Origin: Psettodes erumei
Taxonomy: Eukaryota; Chordata; Actinopteri; Pleuronectiformes; Psettodidae
DNA: 64,000 bases
Assembly (NCBI GenBank): GCA_016785225.1
Contig: JAFBJZ010000856.1
Span: 186,001-250,000 of the forward strand
Direction: 5' to 3'
Shown: positions 7,293-16,089 of the stretch, in pieces
How positions within the stretch are numbered: position 1 is the first letter of the stretch
Layout: every line of letters starts with the position of its first letter
Program-made: the position numbers and the translations under genes
The notes under the pieces: generated by a model
Database searches by the model: none
The model's input: the letters and a program-made list of their open reading frames with translations, nothing else
What the model was told of the DNA's origin: nothing

Positions 7293-9654
7293 GTAGGTGT
7301 TTTTGCTTTGTAACCCAGTTATGTTTTTTAAACAAAAACCTATTCATTTTAAATCCAGATGAAAACCATTTTGTTCAATGCACTGCAAAATGCAGTGTGA
7401 TTAATTAGGATATGAAGTGATTTCTACACTTTATTCTAAATAACTGTGCGTAATTGCGCACTTACTACGCGCGCAATTTTAAAATTTGAGAATTGTGTAG
7501 GTAGAAAAACGGCTATGGAAATTGCGTTGAAGTATCTGTCCGGTGGGACGGTTCACAGAACTCCCCTTATTAAAAATGAGAGTGCAGTCAATGCAACGCG
7601 TAGCCCAAGGGATGACGGTGGACTGGCGTCACTAAGGAGAGGCGAGGCAAGCGAATAGGAGAGCTCCCTCCATTTAACATGTATTCTTTTTTTTTTTTTT
7701 TTTTTTACTGCGAAAAGCATATCCATTATTTGGGCGTGGTTCTTATTGATTCTAATTTTTCCTCTGCTAATTGCAGCATTATTTTATTAGTAATAAAAAT
7801 GGCTCCACGCCTACGATGAACGTGATCATATTTATTCACACCCATTGTTTCGATCTTTAAATAATTAATGAGACTGTAGCCTGTGTTTAGAGCAGAAGTA
7901 GGAATTAACTACAGATCCCCCCCGACTAAATCAGTATTTCAAGATTATGAAATAATAAAGGTGTGGAATTTAAACACATTTTAAAGCATTTTTGATTCAG
8001 ATTTGAATTATTCGTTTTCTGTTTTTATTTAAAAACGCCCTCAGCTTTTCCTGCTTTTTTTCGTTTTCTTGCTCCATTTCTTATGCGTTTTAACCTCCCA
8101 CTGATCTTTGAGGCAGATTCAGACATTTTGGCATTCTTTCACTCCCGCGTCCCACTTGTGCGCAGATCAAAATCGTGATGAATTCTCTCCTCACTCTTTT
8201 TTCAGACTTGAAAACGACGCCTTCGATGAGGACGGGAACTCATTATCCGACATGGGTTTTGATAGCGATCAGATTGCGATACGAAGCCCACCGTCCCTGA
8301 ACGACGACGCGTATACCCTGTACTACCCACCGGAGAAAAGGTAAACGTGCTCTCACGTCACAGCCAAATAAGCTCCCTGAGCTGGGTTCCGTTGATTTGA
8401 TGACTTTTTTGCTGTTTTGCGATAACGTTTGCTTGCTTTGTTTTTACCCAGAGTTTCTCGTGTTATTTGTTCAGTGTTATTTTCACATCGAGTAGCCTAA
8501 AATGTTGATACCGACACGGTTCAGACTTAAAAAAAAAAAAAAAAGGTCGGCGCACACGGAGGTAGAGCCTGGGTTATGAGGCTCTAATTGCACCTGATTT
8601 GAAAGTGGAGCTGGGTGGCGGGTGGGGACATTTTAGGCTACTTTAGATCGTTTTGTCTGCGCTTTTTAGTCACTGACGATCTATGTGTTTTGGCGTTTTA
8701 TCATCTCAGACAAGAAAGGCATGCTGAGGAAGAATTAGGTAGAGCCTGAGGGGGATCCTGGGTCAGTTAACAGCGAGACATTTTCTGCATTCTCTGATGA
8801 CAATTCGTGCAGGGTAAGGGCATTTCTTATCAGCGTTCACCTGCAGTCATCTTTTAAATTATTTTTTTATGTTTATCCGCTGCAAAAGTTCAGGCTGCTG
8901 CATAACTGTCTATAATTTAATGTGCATGTTTTTTTATTTTTAATTTCTCCTTATTTTAAAAAATCGCCTTGACATTTTCATTACTCCTTTCCGTTTTGTT
9001 TGTTTGTTTGTTTGGTGTGTCGTGGGTCTGCGGTCATGATTCCTCCCTTACGAATGAGGGTCAGCTCTCTGAGGCTAAAATACACTGCGATCAATGCGTT
9101 CCAATAATCTATGAATTGATTTTGTTCGTGGCCAAGCGCCATTGAAAGAAAAAAAGTCATGCGTCAGAATATGTAATGTACTCCAAGTGAATAATTTATA
9201 ACTTTTTTACAACGCTTAAATCACTGTTTCTTTTACACTGTGTTGCTTGCCGCCTTTTTTCGAACGAAAAAAAATACAAGGCCCCCATAAACGCATCATT
9301 AATGATTGTAGGCAACTTTGAATCATGGCGAGAAGAAGAGATGTTCAACGCTAATATAGAAAACATAAAGAGCAGAACAGTGCTGATACGTGGAAGTTTG
9401 CAGGCTTAACTAACCAGGTACTTTTTTTCTATTTGTTTGTGTTGTTTGTTTTTTCTTTTGTTTTTTTCAGCGAAGACAACAGCATGGAGGACGAGTCAGA
9501 GCCCTTATCCAAGAGACATTCAGATGGGATCTTCACCGACAGCTACAGCCGCTATAGAAAGCAGATGGCCGTGCAGAAATACCTGGCAGCGGTTCTGGGG
9601 AGAAGGTACAGACAGAGAGTTAGGAACAAAGGACGTCGACTTGCCTATTTGTAG
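7189..9654 (+). CDS. adcyap1: PACAP precursor (adenylate cyclase-activating polypeptide 1), spliced, PRP-less form
   Basis: Encodes the secreted precursor of PACAP, a neuropeptide of the VIP/secretin/glucagon family that signals through PAC1 and VPAC class B receptors to raise cAMP. Coding segments are 7189-7292, 8206-8340 and 9471-9654. Every junction has a GT donor and AG acceptor and leaves two bases of a codon, so exons join in frame. The 140-residue product has a hydrophobic signal peptide (about residues 1-24, ending VFC before TPIG), an acidic spacer ([15 protein letters not shown]...), and Lys-Arg at 94-95. PACAP-38 follows at 96-133, PACAP-27 at 96-122, and a GRR amidation/cleavage signal precedes the LAYL tail. 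The ATG at 7189 was chosen because it opens the signal peptide one base after the acceptor and no ATG precedes it in the predicted 5' UTR. The family precursor is usually about 175 residues; the missing 35 correspond to the broken PRP exon. Identity is certain; I cannot tell which teleost paralogue (a or b) this is. Confidence 0.97.
7687..7706. repeat. poly-T tract in adcyap1 intron
   Basis: Twenty consecutive T residues in the intron between coding exons 2 and 3. No retroelement body adjoins it that I can recognise. Confidence 0.85.
8206..8340 (+). CDS. adcyap1: adcyap1 coding exon 3: acidic propeptide spacer
   Basis: 135 nt, bounded by the acceptor TTTTTTCAG (ends 8205) and the donor AAAAG|GTAAAC (8341). 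It completes the split Arg codon, adds 44 residues and leaves AG of the next codon. The peptide is acidic ([12 protein letters not shown], then [15 protein letters not shown]), as in other PACAP precursors. The last codon becomes Arg if joined to the PRP exon (AG+A) but Ser if joined directly to the PACAP exon (AG+C). The choice of next exon therefore decides whether a Lys-Arg cleavage site exists here. Confidence 0.95.
8710..8813 (+). pseudogene. Broken PRP (PACAP-related / GHRH-like peptide) exon 4 of adcyap1, one-base frameshift
   Basis: Lies in the intron between coding exons 3 and 5, exactly where vertebrate PACAP genes encode PRP. It has an acceptor (ATCTCAG, ends 8709) and a strong donor (GTAAGG from 8814). 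Joined to exon 3 in phase it reads R-Q-E-R then HAEEELGRA and hits TGA at 8747-8749. From 8746 the +1-shifted frame continues as [11 protein letters not shown] then [12 protein letters not shown], the recognisable second half of PRP (family pattern L-x-Q-L-S-A-R-K-Y-L-H-S/T-L-M-A-x-R-V-G). Length is 104 nt; the family's 105 would preserve frame with exon 5. The lesion fits loss of a single C in a GCC-CTG context. Including the exon would stop translation before PACAP. A sequencing or assembly error is possible but unlikely to come from the nearby G5 run, because the TGA lies upstream of most of it. Confidence 0.88.
8994..9014. repeat. (TTTG)5 tandem repeat in adcyap1 intron
   Basis: Five GTTT units between the broken PRP exon and the PACAP exon. 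Simple sequence, no coding meaning. Confidence 0.8.
9471..9654 (+). CDS. adcyap1: adcyap1 coding exon 5: PACAP-38 and stop
   Basis: Starts after a long pyrimidine tract and CAG (ends 9470). It opens with the third base of a split codon, then [15 protein letters not shown], the whole of PACAP, GRRLAYL and a TAG stop at 9652-9654. The linker ESEPLSKR before the hormone is the conserved processing context of PACAP precursors. Confidence 0.98.
9517..9630 (+). other. adcyap1: Mature PACAP-38 peptide (PACAP-27 = 9517-9597)
   Basis: Begins [16 protein letters not shown] and ends YRQRVRNK, preceded by Lys-Arg and followed by Gly-Arg-Arg (9631-9639) for amidation. PACAP-27 ends at Leu27, where the following Gly28-Arg29-Arg30 is the alternative amidation signal. 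Relative to the mammalian peptide I see Gln20 for Lys, and Arg at 29, 32 and 36 for Lys. The receptor-activating N terminus (residues 1-19) is unchanged. Confidence 0.97.
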
Positions 9655-10055
9655 CGGTGTAAACGCGCCCAACTGCCCCCCCCTTCCCTGTGTAGATATA
9701 CATCCAGTCGTTAAATCAAAGTCATTCAGATATATCTGACCAACCAGTGGATTGCGCCTGTGTTCTTTCAACATGTATTTATGTATGAAGTAAAGCCATT
9801 AAAATGAATATTTTAATAATAATAATATCGTTTTTTTCTTTTTGTACAAAAGCACTTGATACCGCACAGTTATATTTGTGGACCAATATTTTATTTTCAT
9901 GTTAAGATGTTGAAAAACAAAACAAAATGACTAAAAAAAAAAAGAAAGAGAAATTAGAAAAAAAGATAATTGTGCACCTTCAACGTTATGCGCTTGAAAT
10001 CTTTAAAGGTCATCTACATATGCAGAAAATAAATAGATTTTGAAAAGACAATCAA
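9655..10055 (+). other. adcyap1: adcyap1 3' UTR (end approximate)
   Basis: AT-rich sequence after the stop codon. Candidate polyadenylation signals are ATTAAA at 9798-9803 and AATAAA at 10028-10033. Several A/T tracts and an ATTTTA-rich middle suggest mRNA stability control, which is an inference. The 3' end is placed about 20 bases after the second signal. Confidence 0.55.
10028..10033 (+). terminator. adcyap1: AATAAA polyadenylation signal of adcyap1
   Basis: A canonical hexamer about 375 bases after the stop codon, followed by T-rich sequence within 60 bases. An upstream ATTAAA at 9798 could give a shorter mRNA. Confidence 0.5.
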
Positions 10056-11273
10056 AGTATTGAATGTTATACTTATTTTTGTAACCAACGTTCTATTTTT
10101 TTAAGTGTTTGTTTGTTTTCCAGAACAGGCCCAAAGAAGCAGTGAGCATGCTATGTGAGGCATATCCCAGCTTATCCTAAATGATAGATGTTGCCCTTGT
10201 CCACCCTCCTACTCGCTCCCTTAATGGGAGCTCTGTGGGTTTGTGTGGCTTGCTGAACCCCCCCCCCCCCCCATCCCTCCACCCCCTCCAGGGGAATTCA
10301 GATGGCTTTTGTTGTACACCCTCTCATTGTTGAGAAAAACGATTGATTCGTACGGTCATTTGTGTAAACTGTTGGTAAAAACCAACCCTTAACACAAATT
10401 TCATTGCAGGCTTTTTTTTGCAAGGGCCTCACTGCCCTTTACTGAAAGATAAAGGAAGCAATCAAGTTGCTGTTAGCAGTATGCGGCAAACACTGCTTGC
10501 TCACTTGCCTCAAAGTCATCCACTCTAGGAGAGAACTCATGCTCAGCCGGGTTTGCGTTAAGAATGTCCCATATGTGTGTGTATCATGTGCGGTTCAGAA
10601 GCTACACGGTGCACATATTCATCTCATCGTTGTCTGTGTTCAGTCAGAACAGAACTATTTGGAAGAATGTGCTTCAACTGTTGATTGTGTGTGGGCAGCA
10701 CTGCAAAAACATTCTGAAAGGACCCAGGACATGTAAGGAGCTGGAAGTGAAGTTTTTTTTTCTTTTGTGACAAGAGGTGGAGAGGAAAGGTAGCCTCTGA
10801 GTTCCAGTCCGGAATATTTAACTCTCATTTATTTCCCTGTGCATGTGGAAACTGACACCTTGCTCATTCTTGCCTAGAAACTGCATGCCATCATGCTCTT
10901 TTTATGCGCATGGGATTGTGTGATTGTGTGGATTGTGCTATCTGGGAGATGGGCTGTGCTGTCTGTTTCAGCGCCACCACCCCCCAGATGTGTGGCAAAT
11001 GTGGAGGGCTGCAGGTGGTGGAAACTGGTAATGCACTGACTTGTTGAATCCCCCCCCCCACATTGTGGATGTCATAGGGCGAGACACTGGACTCCCTTTG
11101 TTTTCTGATTGTCCTGTTAATGGTTTTTAAAGATTCTCTTGCTTCTAGATGGCTGTGCTTAATTTGTCGATTTGACAGTGCTGTGGTTCAATTGTTAAGG
11201 CGAAGCTGATCTGTGTTAGATGTCTACTGGGTATCTGCAGTGAGGATGTGGTAAAGCGATGGGAAGAGTGTTA

Positions 11274-11276
<3 letters not shown>
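10056..11276. other. 3' flank of adcyap1, no further gene seen
   Basis: Non-coding. It holds a C15 run (10258-10272) and a TTTCAGCGCCACCACC stretch (about 10968-10985) that resembles half of an RE1 site only. Open frames at 10467-10770 overlap each other and lack recognisable protein. Confidence 0.5.
10258..10272. repeat. poly-C tract (15 bases)
   Basis: Fifteen consecutive C about 200 bases beyond the adcyap1 poly(A) region, followed by more C-rich sequence. Confidence 0.85.

Positions 11277-11320
<44 letters not shown>
11277..11320. repeat. (GA)n microsatellite
   Basis: Twenty-one or so GA units, followed by more GA- and GT-rich sequence to about 11396. The ER/RE-rich open frame here is a repeat artefact. 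Confidence 0.95.
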
Positions 11321-11323
<3 letters not shown>

Positions 11324-11399
11324 GCATGGACAAGAGGAGAGGGCGGGAGGAAGAGACTGTGTGTGTGTCTGTATGAGAAAGAGAGAGAGAGAAAGCGAA

Positions 11400-13400
11400 G
11401 TAGGCTGTTACATAAGCGACAGGCTGCAGCATGCACCTGAAGCAAACGAGGAGGGTGAGAGCGCCACTGCCACCAAAGTTAGATCAGGGTCAATGAGTCT
11501 GATAGGAAATACCAGACATTGAATTGCCCTCGCTTTGAACAGAAGCATTGACGATGTGAGTGAAGCTGGTTTAAGCCACTCTGAGTTTCCCCACTCTCGC
11601 ACTAGAGCAAAGGTGAATGAAAAACCAAGCCCTCCAGGCAGAGGGATCTTCCCACTGACTTTTATTAGAAGATATATTACATATTTATTCAATATTATGC
11701 AAATGTGGCTTTATGCACTGCTGCAATCCAATCAGAGGTCTGTGACCCCCCCCACCCGAAAAAAGGAAACTATCAATACACTCTTCACCAATTTGGCTTT
11801 ATCCTACAGGCTTTGTGTGAATGAATGTGTGGATGTAGATGTTTGTGTACTGGTGTGCATTTGCGTGTGTGTACATTTAATGTTTGTTTGGGTAAATGAA
11901 TGACTGCGTGCGCGTGTGGAGGTGGAAACAGCTTTTGGCTTTGGTGCCTTGCTTCGACGTGAGAAAAAAAATAAAACTTAAAAAAAAAAAAAATCGCCAC
12001 AAGTGACAGATGGCAATTTTAGTGGCCCTACAATGCTGCAGTCCATTAGCTTACACTGAAACTTCCTTTTACTCGTTTAATTGCTCGGCTTAGTCTGCCC
12101 CGACAGTAGTAGAATTAGGCTTTCTTTTTAAAGCATGGCCAATGGTTTGTTGAGTAAAAATGAAGTAAAAAAAGAATAGAATGTATATGTTGATGGAGCA
12201 GGCAATGTGTGTGAGTGTGTGCGTGTGCATGAGTTTGGGGTGTTCAGTGTCAGTGTCCGTGGGAGTTGTGAACAATGACCAGTGTTTGTTACTGTTTATT
12301 ATGAGGTGTTGTTGGTTATTTTGATATTGGTCGGTAATTTATTAACCAGAGAATAGCACCAACATATTCTTTGCAACTATGTGCATCACTATTAGAGAAA
12401 AAAAAGGGTTTCCGAAGAAGAAGACGAGATTTTGTTTGGATCATAGAAAATGCCTGTTGTTGATATTTCTGAAAGCGCCAAACGCCTTACTTCAATGTTT
12501 AATCTCTTATCTATCTGAAAACAATGTGTTTGAAAAGTGAACATTAGTACAAGTGACATCGTTATACACACAAGAGTCCTTATATGGGGTTTTACGTTTC
12601 TCAATGTTATGAAAGTGTTGTAAGATTTGTATGAATAAATTTTTGTAAACAACACCATCAATCAATCAATGTCTAATCCTTGAAATACATCATGTTTAAG
12701 GCCGACTGTGTGTTGTGAAGCAGAGACAGTGCAGAAGAGACAGAGCGCCATGCCACACACCTGGACTGCAGTCATTTGTTTGCCAACTTCCATCAGAACC
12801 GAGCTTAGATCTTCCTCCAAAAGTCGAGTTCAAATGATCACTGCAGGGCAACGCATGTGTCTGAGCAGAGAGCTTCTCCTGAAAAAATACAAACCTCAAG
12901 TCATATCACAGTAAAAGATAAAGCGACACATCCTTCAGCAATCACAGCGCCAGTTCTCCTCTGTGTCAACCTGAAGCCCTATCACGTTAAATTTATCTGC
13001 AAATCTGAGAAGCTCACAGCACCGGGCACCGGGAAGAATTGGTCCAACCTGTCAGCAAAAGACACTTTCATTGCATCATAAACAAAAAAACAAAGTGAGG
13101 TGTATTTGGTGTCTTTTACTGATCAAACCTTGTCGCATAATGACATTGCTGGGTGGTTTCAGGATTTCAACTTGCAGTTTATAAAATGAAACAGGCAAAA
13201 TGTGCTGCAATAAATACACCTGTGAAAAAAAACCTTCATCTTCCATCTCCAAGGAGCTTGTCAAGAAAAGCTACAACCCTGGACTGAGCAGCAGTGCTTG
13301 GAGATGCTCCCTCCTCCTGGAACAGCCTTTCTCCTTGCTCCAGCCTTGGCCTTGGAAGTGCAGCTGTGTCCCGCGGGAGAGGAGGATGGGTGTGGCAAAG
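11400..13400. other. Gene-free stretch
   Basis: Non-coding, patchily AT-rich, with an A12-13 tract near 11980, GT-rich patches (about 11816-11880 and 12205-12230) and a short (ATCA)n at 12657-12669. No supportable gene. Confidence 0.5.
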
Positions 13401-13403
13401 GAG

Positions 13404-13510
13404 TGTGTTTGTGTGTGCGTGCGTGCGCGTGTGTGATCTGATCTTCATCAGCCAACAGGAGTGTGTGTGTGTGAGTGAGAGAGAGAGAGAGGGATAGAGA
13501 GAGAAAGAGT
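13404..13510. repeat. Compound GT and GA microsatellites
   Basis: A GTGTGCGTGCGTGCG tract (13404-13435) and, after a short unique spacer, GTGTGTGTGAGTGAGAGAGAG to about 13508. Confidence 0.85.
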
Positions 13511-13742
13511 GCACATGCACCAGAGCTCAACTAACCCAATCAGAGAAATGTTGCATGGCAACGGTCCACAAAGGGACACGATTATGTATACGCATGTGTC
13601 AAATGTGTTTGTATGTGTGGAAAGGGAGTGAGATAGAGGGATTGCGTGTGTGTGTTAGTGTGTACATGTCAAGTGTCTTTGGCTGTTTGCGCGATGCAGA
13701 CCTTGAGCAGGCTCTGCATTTGGATGGGGCTCCACATTTGAG

Positions 13743-13764
13743 TACACACACGCACACACACACA

Positions 13765-13811
<47 letters not shown>

Positions 13812-13818
13812 ACACACT
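13743..13818. repeat. (CA)n microsatellite
   Basis: CA array with a few CG and TA interruptions. A smaller CA tract follows at 13937-13958. Confidence 0.95.
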
Positions 13819-14083
13819 GACTGCCTGTAGAAGTACAGATACACACCATATGTCTCACACAAATACTGTAATAACACCAACAGTCTCTGACACAGGTGGT
13901 AAACATTATTGATGAAATTCAACAAAATGAATTAGCCACACACACACACACACACACCTTTGTTCCCAGTGGACAGTGATTCATGGGAGTTACCCTGTTG
14001 CCATGAAAAGACCCACAGATTGTCAGTTGTCAGTGTGCGCAACCTATGTGATATATATATATGACATTTCCATTCTTTATTTA

Positions 14084-14110
14084 TCCTCCCTCCCTCCCTC
14101 CCTCCCGTCC
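14084..14110. repeat. (CCCT)n tandem repeat
   Basis: Five to six CCCT units. The complementary strand has four G3 runs and so forms a quadruplex motif. Confidence 0.85.
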
Positions 14111-14129
14111 CCTCACTTTTTCTTTTCTT

Positions 14130-15030
14130 CAGCTGTCAAGATAGAAAGCTGGCTAAGTCCTCTTGACAGGGAGGGATTTCTCCTGTGGCATTTTTTGATT
14201 TTGACAAAAGATGCGTGCAGCGAGCGAGTCCAGTGAAATGAACAAAAAAAAAGAAAAGAAGAAAAAATTATTCACAAATAAATTAGATTTTATGTGCACA
14301 CACTGAATATTCGACCCACAAGTGGATGTTAAGACAAATGCTCCAATTTGTTTGCACAGCAGCAGGCTTGACATGAGGGGCCACCCTGCACCAATTTGTA
14401 TATAATGTACATTAATGGCTGAATCAATAAAAGAATGCTCCTCCCTCCTCGTAGCCCTGCAATCATCACTCCTCTGTGGCACGCATCACTCCACACTCTT
14501 ATCTCCCCATTAGCGTGTTTGAGCCATTTCACAATTTAGCCTGGATTTTTCAAGAGAGTTGGCGTCTGGCTTGTTTTGGCAGGGAAAACCCCAGCCACTG
14601 TGGAGGGTTTAGTATCATACACAGGTTTTGATAATCTTCCCCTCTGCCCTACTATTCCTCTAGACACGTCTTAATCATATTTAACGTGTTCGAGGGGGAA
14701 GGGGAGGTTGTGCACAGGGCTTTTCCACTGGGGATACCCACACTGCCTCTCCCAGCACCACAGCCACACCCAGTTCTCTTTGTCACCACAGGTCTAATCA
14801 GAGTGTGAAGCCAGAAGTGTGTATGCATGTGTAATGCAGATTTATTGCGTGTATGATTAACATTTCTGCCTTCCCGATTCGGTTGTGTGTGTGTTTATTC
14901 AACAGCAACACAAACACTGCCCCCCCCCACCAGCACTCACAAGAGAGGCCCAGGCACAGCAATGACGCAATGACGCACATTTCACCCCCTCTGCCCCCTT
15001 TGCATTTCACCTCATGAATCATTCAATGGT
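14130..15030. other. Gene-free stretch
   Basis: Non-coding. 14440-14540 (GCACGCATCACTCC, CCCCATTAGCGTG) has the look of a conserved non-coding element, but this cannot be judged without alignment. Confidence 0.35.
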
Positions 15031-15037
15031 CAGGTAT

Positions 15038-15055
15038 GGGGGGGGGGGGGGGGGG
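15038..15055. repeat. poly-G tract (18 bases)
   Basis: Eighteen consecutive G, followed by TGGGT. Probably length-variable and prone to assembly error. Confidence 0.9.
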
Positions 15056-15635
15056 TGGGTCTGGTCATGCTCACAATCAAACCCTTGACTGAGAAGCCCC
15101 CACCTCCACCAGTCCCCCTCTCCCTTGACTCCTTGTGGCAGGCTCTGTCACATCTACCATTGGGCAGGAGGCACTCTCCAGTGAACACCTGTCCCTGAGG
15201 GAGCAGCAAGGGGGGCAGAGAGACAGAGCAGACAAGGAGGAGGAAAATAAGAGATGTGGGCAAGGGTTTGCAGACATGGACTGCTGATCAAGAGTTGCTC
15301 CTAGCCGAGAGGGAAACACTTTGCCTGTGCTGCTTGAGTTGTCATGGGTAACAAGAACTATCCATCATTCATTACAAGGCTACGCGGTCAAAAAGGAAAA
15401 CGAAAATGTTTACGAGTCAGCAGTGTTCGAAAATTAAAAACACTGAAATGAAGTGTACAAAAAGGTGTGACAAACTACAAGCTAAAAAATGTATGCATGA
15501 ATAACATCAGGATAATTTTGTAAAATATTATAGTTCAACACTCTGTGGGTTACTTTCACAGCATAGAGAATGAAATTGTGAGAACAAATTATCCTTCAAT
15601 TAAAACAAGTTGCATTAACTAATATTTTTGGGCCC

Positions 15636-16085
15636 CTTAGGGGTCATGCACCAAGTTAACACCACCTCAGATATGAAATATTATCACCTTATCCAAATGT
15701 TGTGGCTGATATGTTAGCAAACAGTCACTTATTCATTTGTATGTCCAGACACAGAGCAACATCAGCTTTTATTTGGGGTTTCTGTCTAATTTCACCGTTG
15801 TTTGAGCTCTTTAGCTGTGAAATGCTCCACTGTGTTTAAAAGTAGTTGCAAACTTTGTAGTCTGTGTACAGTACTACCAGATTTTCAATGAAGAAAACCC
15901 CAAAATCTTTTAAAGTTGTGGGCTGCACAACCAAAACAATTGGCTGAAAGGTGAAAAGCGTTTCATCGAGCTGAGGAACTGCATAGCTGAGTAAACAAAC
16001 AACAAATCCAGCAAAACACCTCTTCACATGCAATCATTTGATCAATTTTTAATATAAAAATATTGATTAGAGCAGCTTTAATGAA
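15636..16085. repeat. Interspersed repeat copy (unnamed teleost family)
   Basis: The middle (TTTGGGGTTTCTGTC, AATGCTCCACTGTGTT) and tail (AATCCAGCAAAACACCTCTTC, ATTGATTAGAGCAGCTTTA) match my recollection of a common dispersed teleost repeat. The tail (16053-16080) aligns with 47570-47597 at 24 of 28 bases, so at least two copies occur in this window. I cannot name the family; ends are approximate. Confidence 0.5.
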
Positions 16086-16089
16086 TTTG

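Noticed and set aside
8108..8344. 78-codon open frame taken as a gene of its own
   Set aside because: It is adcyap1 exon 3 plus read-through into the preceding intron; the acceptor at 8204-8205 defines the true exon start.
8740..8760. Programmed ribosomal frameshifting to rescue the PRP exon
   Set aside because: No slippery heptamer at the break, the stop follows at once, and the total length would still need correction before exon 5. A deletion or sequencing error is simpler.
9437..9774. Frames of 84-100 codons overlapping the PACAP exon
   Set aside because: Shadows of the real PACAP frame, without any hormone-like sequence.
11224..11522. Arg-Glu or Leu-Ser repeat proteins
   Set aside because: Translation of the (GA)n microsatellite.
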